Assembly: GCF_900188455.1 (NCBI RefSeq)
Contig: NZ_FZOL01000002.1
Span: 49,283-113,282, forward strand
Direction of reading: 5' to 3'
DNA length: 64,000 nt
Source: Pseudomonas japonica
GTDB taxonomy: Bacteria; Pseudomonadota; Gammaproteobacteria; Pseudomonadales; Pseudomonadaceae
The notes beneath the pieces are model-generated. The model saw nothing but the letters and a program-made list of their open reading frames with translations. It had not been told where the DNA came from and made no database searches. Numbering within the stretch: position 1 is the stretch's first letter; each line of letters starts with the position of its first letter. Position numbers and translations under genes: made by a program. This document shows positions 8,237-16,317 of the stretch, in pieces.

Positions 8237-10042
8237 TCAGGTGATGTCGGCCTTGCTCGGCTCGTCCAGCCCCATGGCATGCAGACGGGCGTAGTAGCCG
8301 TTGGCGGCCAGCAGTTGCTCGTGGCTGCCGCGCTCGACGATACGGCCCTGGTCCATGACCAGGATCAGGTCGGCTTTCTCGATGGTCGACAGGCGGTGGG
8401 CGATGACCAGGGTGGTCCGCCCCTTCATGACCTGGTCGAGCGCCGCCTGGATATGCCGCTCGGACTCGGTATCCAGCGCCGAGGTCGCCTCGTCGAGGAT
8501 CAACAGTGGCGCATTCTTCAACAGCGCACGGGCGATGGCCAGGCGCTGGCGTTGACCGCCGGAGAGCAGCACGCCGTTCTCGCCGACCTGGGTATCGAAG
8601 CCTTGCGGCAACTGATCGACGAAATCCTTGGCGTAGGCCGCGGCGGCGGCGGCCTCGATGTCCGCACGCGGCGCACCGGCCAGGTCGCCGTAGGCGATGT
8701 TGTTGGCCACGGTATCGCTGAACAGCGTGACGTGCTGGGTCACCTGGGCGATGTGCCGGCGCAGGTTGAGCAGGCGATAGTCCTCAACCTCGACGCCATC
8801 CAGGAGGATCTCGCCATGACTGTGGTGGTAGAAGCGCGGGATCAGGCTGGCCAGGGTCGACTTGCCGCTGCCGGAGCGACCCACCAGGGCGACCATCTGC
8901 CCAGGCTCGACGGAGAAGCTGATGTCGTCCAGAACCAGACGCTCGGTGCCCGGGTAGGTGAAGCTGAGGTTGCGCACGTCGAGACGGCCGGTGACGCTGG
9001 CGCGCTCCACGGTGCCCTTGTCCTGCTCGGGCTCGACATCCAGCTGTTCGAAAATGCTTTCGGCACCGGCAACGCCCTTCTGGATCGTCGAGCTGACTTC
9101 CGACAGCTGGCGAATCGGCTTGGGCAGCAGGCCAGCCAGGGTGATGTAGGCAACCATGTCACCCGCCGACGCGTCGCCACGCAGGTACAGCACGAGGAAC
9201 ATCAGGATGGCCATGGCGGTGTAGATCACCAGCTGCAGCAGCGGCGTGTAGATGGCGCCGGTGCGGGTCATGCGCAGTTGCTTGTCGGTGTTGCTCTGGC
9301 TGGCATTGAGGAAGCGCTTCTGCTCATAGACCTCGCCACCGAAGCTGCGCACCACGCGGTAGCCCTGGATGGTCTCGGAGGCCACATGGGTCACGTCGCC
9401 CATGGCCACCTGGATCTTCTTGCTCTGCTTGCGGAATTTCTTGCTGGCGCGGCTGACCATGAAGGCGATCAGCGGCAGGATGGCGATCATCACCAGGGTC
9501 AGGCGCCAGTTCATCAGCAGCAGCGAGCCAAACAGGAAGACCACCGTCATGCCCTCGCGGATCACCACCTTGATCGCGTCCGTGGCGGCGCCAGTGACCA
9601 TGGTGACGTTGAAGGTGATGCGGGAAATCAGGTGACCGGAGTTGTGCCTGTCGAAATAGCGGTTGGGCAGGGTCAGCAGATTGTTGAACAACTGCACCCG
9701 CAGGTCATGGACCAGGCCGAGGGAAACCTTGGCCAGGAAATAGTTGCCGAGAAAGGACCCCAGGCCCTGCCAGGCCGCGATCAGGATGATCAGCAGCGGC
9801 ACCGCCTGGAGCAACTGCAGATCGCGTAGATAGGGCACATTGGGAAACAGGGCGGCTTCGGGATTGGACAGGCCATCGACGAAATACTTGAGGATGTAGC
9901 CCAGCATCGGTTGGGTCGAGGCGAAGATCAGGAAACCCACGATACTCAGCAGGAACAACCCGATATAGGGCCGAACGTAGCCAAGCAGGCGGAAGTAGAT
10001 CTTCATGCTCGAAGGGCTGGCGGAGCCACTGGAATCGGTCAT
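8237..10042 (-). CDS. msbA: Lipid A / LPS core flippase, ABC transporter (MsbA)
   Basis: The 601-residue half-transporter has a six-helix membrane domain (about residues 15-330) and a C-terminal ATPase domain. ATPase motifs are complete: Walker A GRSGSGKST at 388-396, signature LSGGQ at 493-497, Walker B and catalytic Glu in LLILDEATSALD around 517, and switch His in IAHRLST. MsbA flips core-lipid A across the inner membrane. The position beside hldE and divergent from the O-antigen ligase fusion supports MsbA over other ABC exporters. About 150 bases separate it from the divergent ligase gene, presumably holding both promoters. Confidence 0.97.
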   Translation of the reverse strand: MTDSSGSASPSSMKIYFRLLGYVRPYIGLFLLSIVGFLIFASTQPMLGYILKYFVDGLSNPEAALFPNVPYLRDLQLLQAVPLLIILIAAWQGLGSFLGNYFLAKVSLGLVHDLRVQLFNNLLTLPNRYFDRHNSGHLISRITFNVTMVTGAATDAIKVVIREGMTVVFLFGSLLLMNWRLTLVMIAILPLIAFMVSRASKKFRKQSKKIQVAMGDVTHVASETIQGYRVVRSFGGEVYEQKRFLNASQSNTDKQLRMTRTGAIYTPLLQLVIYTAMAILMFLVLYLRGDASAGDMVAYITLAGLLPKPIRQLSEVSSTIQKGVAGAESIFEQLDVEPEQDKGTVERASVTGRLDVRNLSFTYPGTERLVLDDISFSVEPGQMVALVGRSGSGKSTLASLIPRFYHHSHGEILLDGVEVEDYRLLNLRRHIAQVTQHVTLFSDTVANNIAYGDLAGAPRADIEAAAAAAYAKDFVDQLPQGFDTQVGENGVLLSGGQRQRLAIARALLKNAPLLILDEATSALDTESERHIQAALDQVMKGRTTLVIAHRLSTIEKADLILVMDQGRIVERGSHEQLLAANGYYARLHAMGLDEPSKADIT

Positions 10043-10194
10043 ATCACGGAAAGGGAGTGGAAATGGGAGGCCGACTTTAACACAGCTTCATGAGCCGGTA
10101 TTCGCGGGGCGCCAGGCGACAGGCCAGGTTTCACTGCGCAAAGGCAATGGCTGGGTTAGTATTGCCGCTCCTCAAATCATGACCAGCGTCCCGT

Positions 10195-12057
10195 ATGTAC
10201 CTGAGCAACATTCATCAAAGTGCCAATCGCCTATTCGACTTCATATGTTTATGGATACTCCCAATAGGCTATTTCCTGTTGCTGAGTGCGCTGTTCTTTC
10301 TGCCGGAGCGCAGCCTGCACCATAAACTCTTCTATCTACTGTTCAGTATTCCGACGCTTATTGCCTTGCTCGCGCGGCCGAGTGATTTGAGGGGCTTCAT
10401 CCGCGAACCGATCGTCATCCTGTTCACTCTGTTCGCAGTCTACGCAGCCATCAGTATTGCCTGGAGCCCTTCCGAATCCGGCGCCAGCAGCCTGATCAAA
10501 CGCCCCCTGCATACATTCATGCTGTTCGCCGGTTGTTACCTGCTGGTGCGCTACCGTCCCGAAACTTTGAATGCCATCTTCCTGGGCGCAGCCGTATTGG
10601 CCCTGTTCGCTTCCGCGCGAAGCATCTATTCCTTTGCCAGCACGTATGTGGAGGGACTGCGTCTGATCGGTTCGGGAGCCTTGGACAACCCGCTGCTCAG
10701 TTCCCATCTGTTCGGATTCTTCGCCACTTACTGGCTGTGCATGTGCATCGGCAGCAAGAACCTTCGCACACTTCTACTTAGCCTCGCGGCATTGTCGATC
10801 ATGCTCACCGCGGTGCTCGCGACAGGCTCCAGGACTCCACTGGTCGCCCTGACAATAGCGGTGGGATGGGTTGCCCTTCTTCGTGCGGACAAGCGCTCGA
10901 TTCCACTGCTGCTGGCCATTCCAACGGTCGCTATCGCCCTGCTCCTGATCGCTCCTGAAATGATCATGGGTCGTGGTGAATCCTATCGGTTCGAGATATG
11001 GCAGATCAGTTGGAACCTGATTCTCGAACACCCCCTCTTCGGCCACGGCTACGATGCGCCCATGAGTGTCGACCTCGGCATCGGCTACATCCTCAGCGAA
11101 CCACATAACTTCGCCCTCGGTGTGCTCCACAACCTCGGAATTGTCGGATTCTTACCCTGGCTGGGGATGATCGCTTACGGCCTGTACAGCGGCTGGAAAC
11201 ACAGGAAGGAAGCCCCCTTCGTACTTGCCTCGGCACTGCTGGCATTCGGTATCGGTGCAGGCCTTACCGAAGGGGGAGGCATTCTGTCGCGCCCCAAGGA
11301 GCACTGGTTCCTGTTGTGGATTCCCCTGGCCCTGATCGCCGCGCTGAACATCGCTCATCGGGCCAGCAGGTTGCTGTGCATCGACGCCCGCGCCTTGAAC
11401 GCAGAGCAGGCCGGACAGTTGGTCGCCGGCGGGAAGGTCATCGAGGAAGATGGTCGGGGCCCCAAAGTGATTCGCCTGCAGGATGGCAGCTTTCTGAAGA
11501 TATTCCACCGTCGCCGCTGGTATACCTCGGATACGTTGAATCCCTACTCGAAGCGTTTCGCCCGAAACAGCCAGCAATTGCTCGCCCTGGGTTTCATCGC
11601 GCCGCCGGTACTCGATCTCTATCTCTATCCGGATGGCTCCAAGGGCGTGCGCTACCAACCGCTACCAGGCCGGACCCTGCGCCAGGCCCTGGAGGCCTGC
11701 GATACGCAGGATGCCCGCCAGATACTTGTTCACCGTCTCGGACGTTATATTGCGCAACTGCATGAACGAGGTGTGTATTTCCGCTCCTTGCACCTGGGCA
11801 ATGTCCTGCTGCTGAACGACGGGGAGCTTGGCCTGATCGACCTGGCAGATATGCGTATCCTGCCATCCTCGTTGTCCCCTGGATTACGCCAGCGCAACCT
11901 GCGCCATATGCAACGCTACACTCAGGACCGCCATTGGCTGTTCGAGGAAAACCAGGAGGCATTGCTCAGTGGTTATTCCGAGATCGCGCCGTCCTGTACA
12001 CAACGGATGCGTCAACATCTTGCATCCTCGAAGAATGAAAAAATAACAACATGTTGA
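10195..12057 (+). CDS. O-antigen ligase (WaaL-like) fused to an LPS-kinase-like C-terminal domain
   Basis: The 620-residue protein joins two domains in one uninterrupted frame. Residues 1 to ~390 have about 11 membrane helices and the Wzy_C ligase features: GSRTPL with Arg213 and PHNF with His304 in a large periplasmic loop preceded by EHPLFGHGYD. Residues ~395-600 are soluble and resemble the Kdo/InaA kinase-like 'toluene tolerance' family: LGRYIAQLHERGVYF, then SLHLGNVLL and LGLIDLADM. The expected catalytic Asp of an HRD-like loop appears replaced by Ser531. The ligase joins O-polysaccharide to lipid A-core on the periplasmic face; the kinase-like part would face the cytoplasm. No clear ribosome site precedes the ATG. 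AT-content is higher than in its neighbours. The acyltransferase gene overlaps its end by 7 bases. Confidence 0.85.
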   Translation: MYLSNIHQSANRLFDFICLWILPIGYFLLLSALFFLPERSLHHKLFYLLFSIPTLIALLARPSDLRGFIREPIVILFTLFAVYAAISIAWSPSESGASSLIKRPLHTFMLFAGCYLLVRYRPETLNAIFLGAAVLALFASARSIYSFASTYVEGLRLIGSGALDNPLLSSHLFGFFATYWLCMCIGSKNLRTLLLSLAALSIMLTAVLATGSRTPLVALTIAVGWVALLRADKRSIPLLLAIPTVAIALLLIAPEMIMGRGESYRFEIWQISWNLILEHPLFGHGYDAPMSVDLGIGYILSEPHNFALGVLHNLGIVGFLPWLGMIAYGLYSGWKHRKEAPFVLASALLAFGIGAGLTEGGGILSRPKEHWFLLWIPLALIAALNIAHRASRLLCIDARALNAEQAGQLVAGGKVIEEDGRGPKVIRLQDGSFLKIFHRRRWYTSDTLNPYSKRFARNSQQLLALGFIAPPVLDLYLYPDGSKGVRYQPLPGRTLRQALEACDTQDARQILVHRLGRYIAQLHERGVYFRSLHLGNVLLLNDGELGLIDLADMRILPSSLSPGLRQRNLRHMQRYTQDRHWLFEENQEALLSGYSEIAPSCTQRMRQHLASSKNEKITTC

Positions 12058-13256
12058 CCGCTCAACTGCTGGCAGTCACAGCCTATCTCCTGGCGCTGGC
12101 TACTGCGGCACTCCTGCTACACATTCCGGCCGTCGCGCGCAACCTCAAGGTTGCCGCAGGCCGCTCCACGGCTATCGACGGGTTGCGCGGCTATCTGGCG
12201 CTCGGCGTCTTCATCCACCATTCGGCGATCGCCTGGCACTTCCATCAAAGCGGCCAGATAGGCATGCCACCCGAGCGGGTCTTCGCTCAGATCGGCCAGA
12301 TAGGGGTCGCTCTGTTCTTCATGATCACCGGTTTTCTGTTCTGGGACCGCTTGCTCAAGCAGGCACGCGGCTTCGATTGGCAGGCGTTCGCGATTTCCCG
12401 CATTTTTCGCCTTTATCCCCTGTACCTGCCGCTGCTTGCGGCGATCACCGCAACGGCGTTCTTCCTCAAGGACTGGGTGTTGCTGGATGCGCCGGCAGAA
12501 CTGCTCAAACACCTGTCCCTGTGGCTGATCTTCGAACGTCCGGACATCAATCAGCTCGATGGCACCGGGACGCTGATCTCCAACGTCACCTGGACCCTGG
12601 CCTACGAGGTGTACTTCTATCTGGCCCTGCCCTTGCTGGGGATGATCTTCATCTACCGCGGCACCCACGTAAAAACCATTGCCTGCCTGGTCGGTCTGTA
12701 CCTGCTGGCGCAGGTGGTGGGCTTCGAACACTCGTTGAAGAAGAAATATCTGCTCAGCTTCGTCGGCGGCATTGCCGCAGCGTACTGGATTCGCAGGCCG
12801 ACACTGGTCGCTTGGGGCCGCAGCCGCATCGCCGCGATCCTGGCAGTAGCCATGCTCCTGGTAGTGATGACGATGTTGCGCAAGACCTTTGCAGTGTTTC
12901 CACTACTGCTGCTGAGCGTGTTCTTCTTCGTGGTGGTGTCGGGCAACGAACTGTTCGGTGCGCTGCGCCTGCGCAGCGCCCGCTGGCTTGGAGAAATCAG
13001 CTACAGCACCTATCTGCTGCACGGTTTCCTGCTCTGGTGGGTGGTCTATTACATCTATCCGCGGATGGGCCTGGCACTGGACGAGCCGCTACCGTTCCTG
13101 GGCCTGATCGCGCTGTGCTGCGTACTGCTGGTGTTGATTAGCAGTCTGACGTTCCTGCTCTTTGAAAAACCCGGGATCGCCAAGGGTAAACAACTCGCGC
13201 AGAAGCTGCGGCGCAGACGCGAGGCAAGACAGCCCACCAAGGCAGAAAAGGCCTGA
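12051..13256 (+). CDS. OafA/YrhL-type membrane acyltransferase
   Basis: This 401-residue protein has roughly ten membrane helices and belongs to the acyltransferase-3 family, which transfers acetyl or other acyl groups to surface sugars. GLRGYLALGVFIHHSAIAW near residues 45-63 carries the conserved His of the family; RIFRLYPLYL and a C-terminal GEISYSTYLLHGFLL segment are also typical. The start codon lies inside the end of the ligase-kinase gene (7-base overlap, different frame), so the two are translationally coupled. A role in O-acylating core or O-antigen sugar is inferred from this coupling. The C-terminus is strongly basic. It converges with wapR across 40 bases with no obvious terminator. 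Confidence 0.9.
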   Translation: MLTAQLLAVTAYLLALATAALLLHIPAVARNLKVAAGRSTAIDGLRGYLALGVFIHHSAIAWHFHQSGQIGMPPERVFAQIGQIGVALFFMITGFLFWDRLLKQARGFDWQAFAISRIFRLYPLYLPLLAAITATAFFLKDWVLLDAPAELLKHLSLWLIFERPDINQLDGTGTLISNVTWTLAYEVYFYLALPLLGMIFIYRGTHVKTIACLVGLYLLAQVVGFEHSLKKKYLLSFVGGIAAAYWIRRPTLVAWGRSRIAAILAVAMLLVVMTMLRKTFAVFPLLLLSVFFFVVVSGNELFGALRLRSARWLGEISYSTYLLHGFLLWWVVYYIYPRMGLALDEPLPFLGLIALCCVLLVLISSLTFLLFEKPGIAKGKQLAQKLRRRREARQPTKAEKA

Positions 13257-13296
13257 GCCACCTCAGCACTGCCAAGCAGCCCGATACCCCGTGTCG

Positions 13297-14181
13297 TCAG
13301 TTCCGCTCAAGCGGTAGGAAAAACAGCCGTCCCAGGCCACGCCAGGTCTTGCGGGTAAAGGCCCGCAGCGGAATCTGCGCCAGCAGTTCACGCGCCAGCT
13401 TGCGGTCGCGATTGGCCACTTTGAGGAACATGGAGTTCAGCGCCTTGAACTTCACTTCCTCGTACGCCGGGTGATCACTGAACTTGGCGTAGATGCGCAG
13501 GATGCTCTCGATCATGAAGCGGTGATTCTTGTACGAGTTGGTCGCGTGCTTGCGATAGCGCGCCATCACCACCGGCAGGCCGTCGATGACATAGCCGGCA
13601 TGGGTGATCTTCAGTTCGATGTACAGGTCTTCAAGGCGGATTTCCGGATCGAACCCCCCGACCTTCTCCAGCGCCTCGCGGCGAAACAGCAAGGTCGGCG
13701 CGGGTGGATAGGGCTTGCGTTCGAGAAACATGTCCTCGAAATCCGAGCGGCGGAAGGGAATATCGCGACGCTGGCGCTTTTCCGGGAACAGCTCGCCATT
13801 GGAGTCGATCAGCTCGATGTTGCCGGCGCAAATGCCGACCTCGGGCTTGTCGGCCATGTGCGCGACCTGGATGGCGATGCGCTCCGGCATCATGATGTCG
13901 TCCGAGCCGAACGTAGCCACCAGTTCGCCATGGGAACGGGCAATACCGTCGTTCAGCGTGCGGGTCAGCCCCTGGTTCTGCTGCACCTTGAAATCGAAGC
14001 CATGGATGGCCTGCAGGCGCTGGATGCGCTCGACGCTGTCGTCCGTGGAGCCATCGTCGATCACCAGCAGCTCGATATGCGGGTAGGTCTGGTCGAGCAC
14101 GCTCTGGATGCTCTGCTCGATGTAGGGTCCATGGTTGTACGAAGCGATGATGACGCTTACCAGGGGTTGCTTGTCGGTCAT
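13297..14181 (-). CDS. wapR: Family 2 glycosyltransferase, WapR-like core rhamnosyltransferase
   Basis: The 294-residue enzyme has a GT-A fold: PLVSVIIASYNHGPYIEQSI at the N-terminus, the LLVIDDGSTDDS nucleotide-binding segment and TFGSDDIM as the acidic metal site. It is the last gene of the core operon and overlaps the upstream GT4 gene by four bases (ATGA), which sets the start at 14181. In PAO1 the gene at this position encodes WapR, which adds the alpha-1,3-linked L-rhamnose to which O-antigen is joined. The assignment to WapR is by position and family; acceptor specificity cannot be read from the sequence. Confidence 0.75.
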   Translation of the reverse strand: MTDKQPLVSVIIASYNHGPYIEQSIQSVLDQTYPHIELLVIDDGSTDDSVERIQRLQAIHGFDFKVQQNQGLTRTLNDGIARSHGELVATFGSDDIMMPERIAIQVAHMADKPEVGICAGNIELIDSNGELFPEKRQRRDIPFRRSDFEDMFLERKPYPPAPTLLFRREALEKVGGFDPEIRLEDLYIELKITHAGYVIDGLPVVMARYRKHATNSYKNHRFMIESILRIYAKFSDHPAYEEVKFKALNSMFLKVANRDRKLARELLAQIPLRAFTRKTWRGLGRLFFLPLERN

Positions 14182-15332
14182 GCCGGTTCCTTGTTGGCGT
14201 TGGCCAGGCCGGACTCGATCAGGTCCAGGTACTGCTGGCGGAATATGTCGATATCGTGGTGGGTCCGCAGATAGGTCCAGGTTTCCTCGCCCTTGGCCCG
14301 CAAGGCCTGCTCGTCGAGCGCCAGGTAGGTATCCAGCGCCCGGGTCAGTTGCGCCACGTTGGCCGGTTCCACCGCCAGCCCACCGGCGCCCTCGATCAGC
14401 GGCAGCATCGCCGGCACGCTGGAGGCGATCACCGGCAGACGCCCGCTCATGCCTTCGAGCAGGGCCAGGCCAAGGCCCTCGGCCAGCGACGGCATGGTCC
14501 AGATGTCGAACGCGCGCACGTATTGCAGGGCGTTTTCCTTGAAGCCCAGCAGGTGCGCCCGCCCGCCCAGGCCCGCCGCGTCGATCTGGTCTTGCAGCTT
14601 CTGCTGCTCGCGGCCGGCGCCGATGATCGCCAGGTGAGCCTGTGGATACTTGTCCTTGAGCGCGGCGAACGCCTGGATCAGGTGGGTGTGTCCCTTGACC
14701 GGCACCAGGCGGCCCAGGGCCCCGACCAGCCGCGCATCCTGGGGCAGGCCGAGCAGCTCGCGGGCGTGCTCGCGGGAATGCTGCAGGGATTCGGCCTGGG
14801 GAATATCGATGGCGTTGGTGATGGCGTGGGTGTTCTGCTCGGTGAACCCGCACTTGCAGTCGATCAGGTACTGCTTCACCGCCGGCGATACCCCGACGAA
14901 CTGCCAGTGCCCATCGATCAGGCGCTGGGTCTGACGACGGCGATAGAACCGGTCGTATTCGCCGAAGCCGTGGGAAATGCCGATGCAGAGGGGAATCTTC
15001 AGCCAGCGGTTGAGCTGCAGCAGCATGTTGACCGGCTTGAAGCGATTGCAGATCACCACATCGAAGCCTTCCTTGCGGCAGAAGCGATAGAGCTTCCACA
15101 GCGCCAGCAGGCGCATGCCCTTGAGGGCCTTGTCGCTGAACTCGAAGTACACCGAATGATCGGAACGGCTCACCGGCTCGCCGGGACCTGGCCTGCCCTT
15201 GAGGAACGCCATGGTGGTTTCGAAACGCTCGGTCGGCAGGGCCTTGACGATCTGCTCGGCGAGATCGGCGAAGTCATGCCGCTTGATGTTGTAGTCCGGC
15301 TGCAGTTGCAGAACCTTGAAACGTCGCTTCAT
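14178..15332 (-). CDS. ssg: Family 4 glycosyltransferase, Ssg-like (LPS core / surface sugar)
   Basis: The 384-residue protein is a GT-B glycosyltransferase: an N-terminal acceptor domain from KRRFKVLQLQPDYN and a C-terminal donor domain with GALGRLVPVKGH and the EX7E motif in SLAEGLGLALLEGMSG. It overlaps both neighbours by four bases, fixing the start at 15332 and indicating coupled translation. Ssg homologues (PA5001 in PAO1, from memory) affect LPS outer core and O-antigen, motility and phage sensitivity. The donor sugar is not determined here. Confidence 0.78.
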   Translation of the reverse strand: MKRRFKVLQLQPDYNIKRHDFADLAEQIVKALPTERFETTMAFLKGRPGPGEPVSRSDHSVYFEFSDKALKGMRLLALWKLYRFCRKEGFDVVICNRFKPVNMLLQLNRWLKIPLCIGISHGFGEYDRFYRRRQTQRLIDGHWQFVGVSPAVKQYLIDCKCGFTEQNTHAITNAIDIPQAESLQHSREHARELLGLPQDARLVGALGRLVPVKGHTHLIQAFAALKDKYPQAHLAIIGAGREQQKLQDQIDAAGLGGRAHLLGFKENALQYVRAFDIWTMPSLAEGLGLALLEGMSGRLPVIASSVPAMLPLIEGAGGLAVEPANVAQLTRALDTYLALDEQALRAKGEETWTYLRTHHDIDIFRQQYLDLIESGLANANKEPA

Positions 15333-16213
15333 AGGGCTCCCTGGTGAAAACCGTGCTGGTCGAGCATCCAGCTCGACGAAGCGGCCAGTCGCTGGACCTC
15401 GGCCGGGTCGGGCGTGGGCAGCTTCGACCATTCGTTGCGCTTCCAGCAGACGAAGTGGAAATACGGGAATGCGCGCTCGCCATCCCGATCATTGGTCAGG
15501 CGCCCGTCGCGCCAGAACCAGTGGTGCGGGAAATCACAGCTGCCGTCGTGCCACTTGATCACGCCGCCCGGAGTACTGAAGGCTTCGGTGAACTCGCTGC
15601 GGCGACGCAAAGGGTTGAACTTGCCCACCAGCTCGAACAGCGGCTTGGGGAAGTTCTTGCGCCAGAGGAACAGGCGGCTGAACGCGCCTTCGTCGATGGC
15701 GTGGTGCTCATGATCGGTAAAACGCTCACGCCAGTTGCGGATCTGCTTGAACAGGCCGCGCTGATCGGCGGTGTTGCGCATCAGGCACAGGTGCCCGGCA
15801 ACACGCCGCTCATGGGTGGAGAACAGATCGTTGCGGGCCAGGCGTTCGCAGGTGAAATAGGCTCGCAGGTCGCCGTAGATCAGATCGATGTCGCCGAACG
15901 CCCAGAAATCGTAACCGTGCAGACGGTCCTCATGGATGTAGCCGAGCGCCGGTTTGATGTCGCACAGTTTGTAGGCCTGCGCCGGGGAAAAATCGATGCC
16001 CAGGCGCGCCGACACCAGCCGGCAGTAGTCCTGGTAACCGATCGGCTCGACCCGCACGTTGGGCGGCAGGTTGTCCGGAACGCCACAGTCGCTGAACAGC
16101 AACCAGTCGATATCCGGATTGCGTCGGCAACTTTCGAGATAGAACGGCATCCAGAACGGCCATTGCCCGAAATACGGGATGACGAAAAGAATCCGCGGCT
16201 TGGATTTGATCAC
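15329..16213 (-). CDS. DUF6625-like putative glycosyltransferase in the LPS core operon
   Basis: The 294-residue protein begins ILFVIPYFGQWPFWMPFYLE and contains AFGDIDLIYGDL around residue 110, a DxD-like acidic motif at the end of a hydrophobic strand as in GT-A sugar transferases. Several His/Trp-rich segments follow (KWHDGSCDFPHHWFW). I recognise it as resembling the DUF6625 family, found in polysaccharide loci. It overlaps the Ssg-like gene by four bases, so it works in the same operon, but a 104-base gap separates it from the dnpA stop, the only gap in the operon. PAO1 does not, to my recollection, have it between ssg and dnpA, so it could add a strain-specific core sugar or phosphate. 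Confidence 0.65.
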   Translation of the reverse strand: MIKSKPRILFVIPYFGQWPFWMPFYLESCRRNPDIDWLLFSDCGVPDNLPPNVRVEPIGYQDYCRLVSARLGIDFSPAQAYKLCDIKPALGYIHEDRLHGYDFWAFGDIDLIYGDLRAYFTCERLARNDLFSTHERRVAGHLCLMRNTADQRGLFKQIRNWRERFTDHEHHAIDEGAFSRLFLWRKNFPKPLFELVGKFNPLRRRSEFTEAFSTPGGVIKWHDGSCDFPHHWFWRDGRLTNDRDGERAFPYFHFVCWKRNEWSKLPTPDPAEVQRLAASSSWMLDQHGFHQGAL

Positions 16214-16317
16214 TTGAAGCTCACTGTCTTATTGATTCAGGGTACTCAGCGCATAGCACGAAAAGTGCCCTGCGCATCGCTCGGCAACATTTCGTACAAC
16301 GATAAGTCCCTGTTTCT
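16214..16317 (-). other. 104-base gap inside the core operon
   Basis: This is the only non-coding gap in the seven-gene minus-strand operon. I find no hairpin with a T-run and no convincing -35/-10 pair. It could hold an internal promoter or mark where the DUF6625-like gene was inserted. Confidence 0.35.

Noticed and set aside
10195..12057. Ligase-kinase fusion caused by a sequencing frameshift
   Set aside because: The frame is open through both domains with no abrupt change in codon use at the junction, and a basic linker follows the last helix. A missing stop could still be tested by resequencing.
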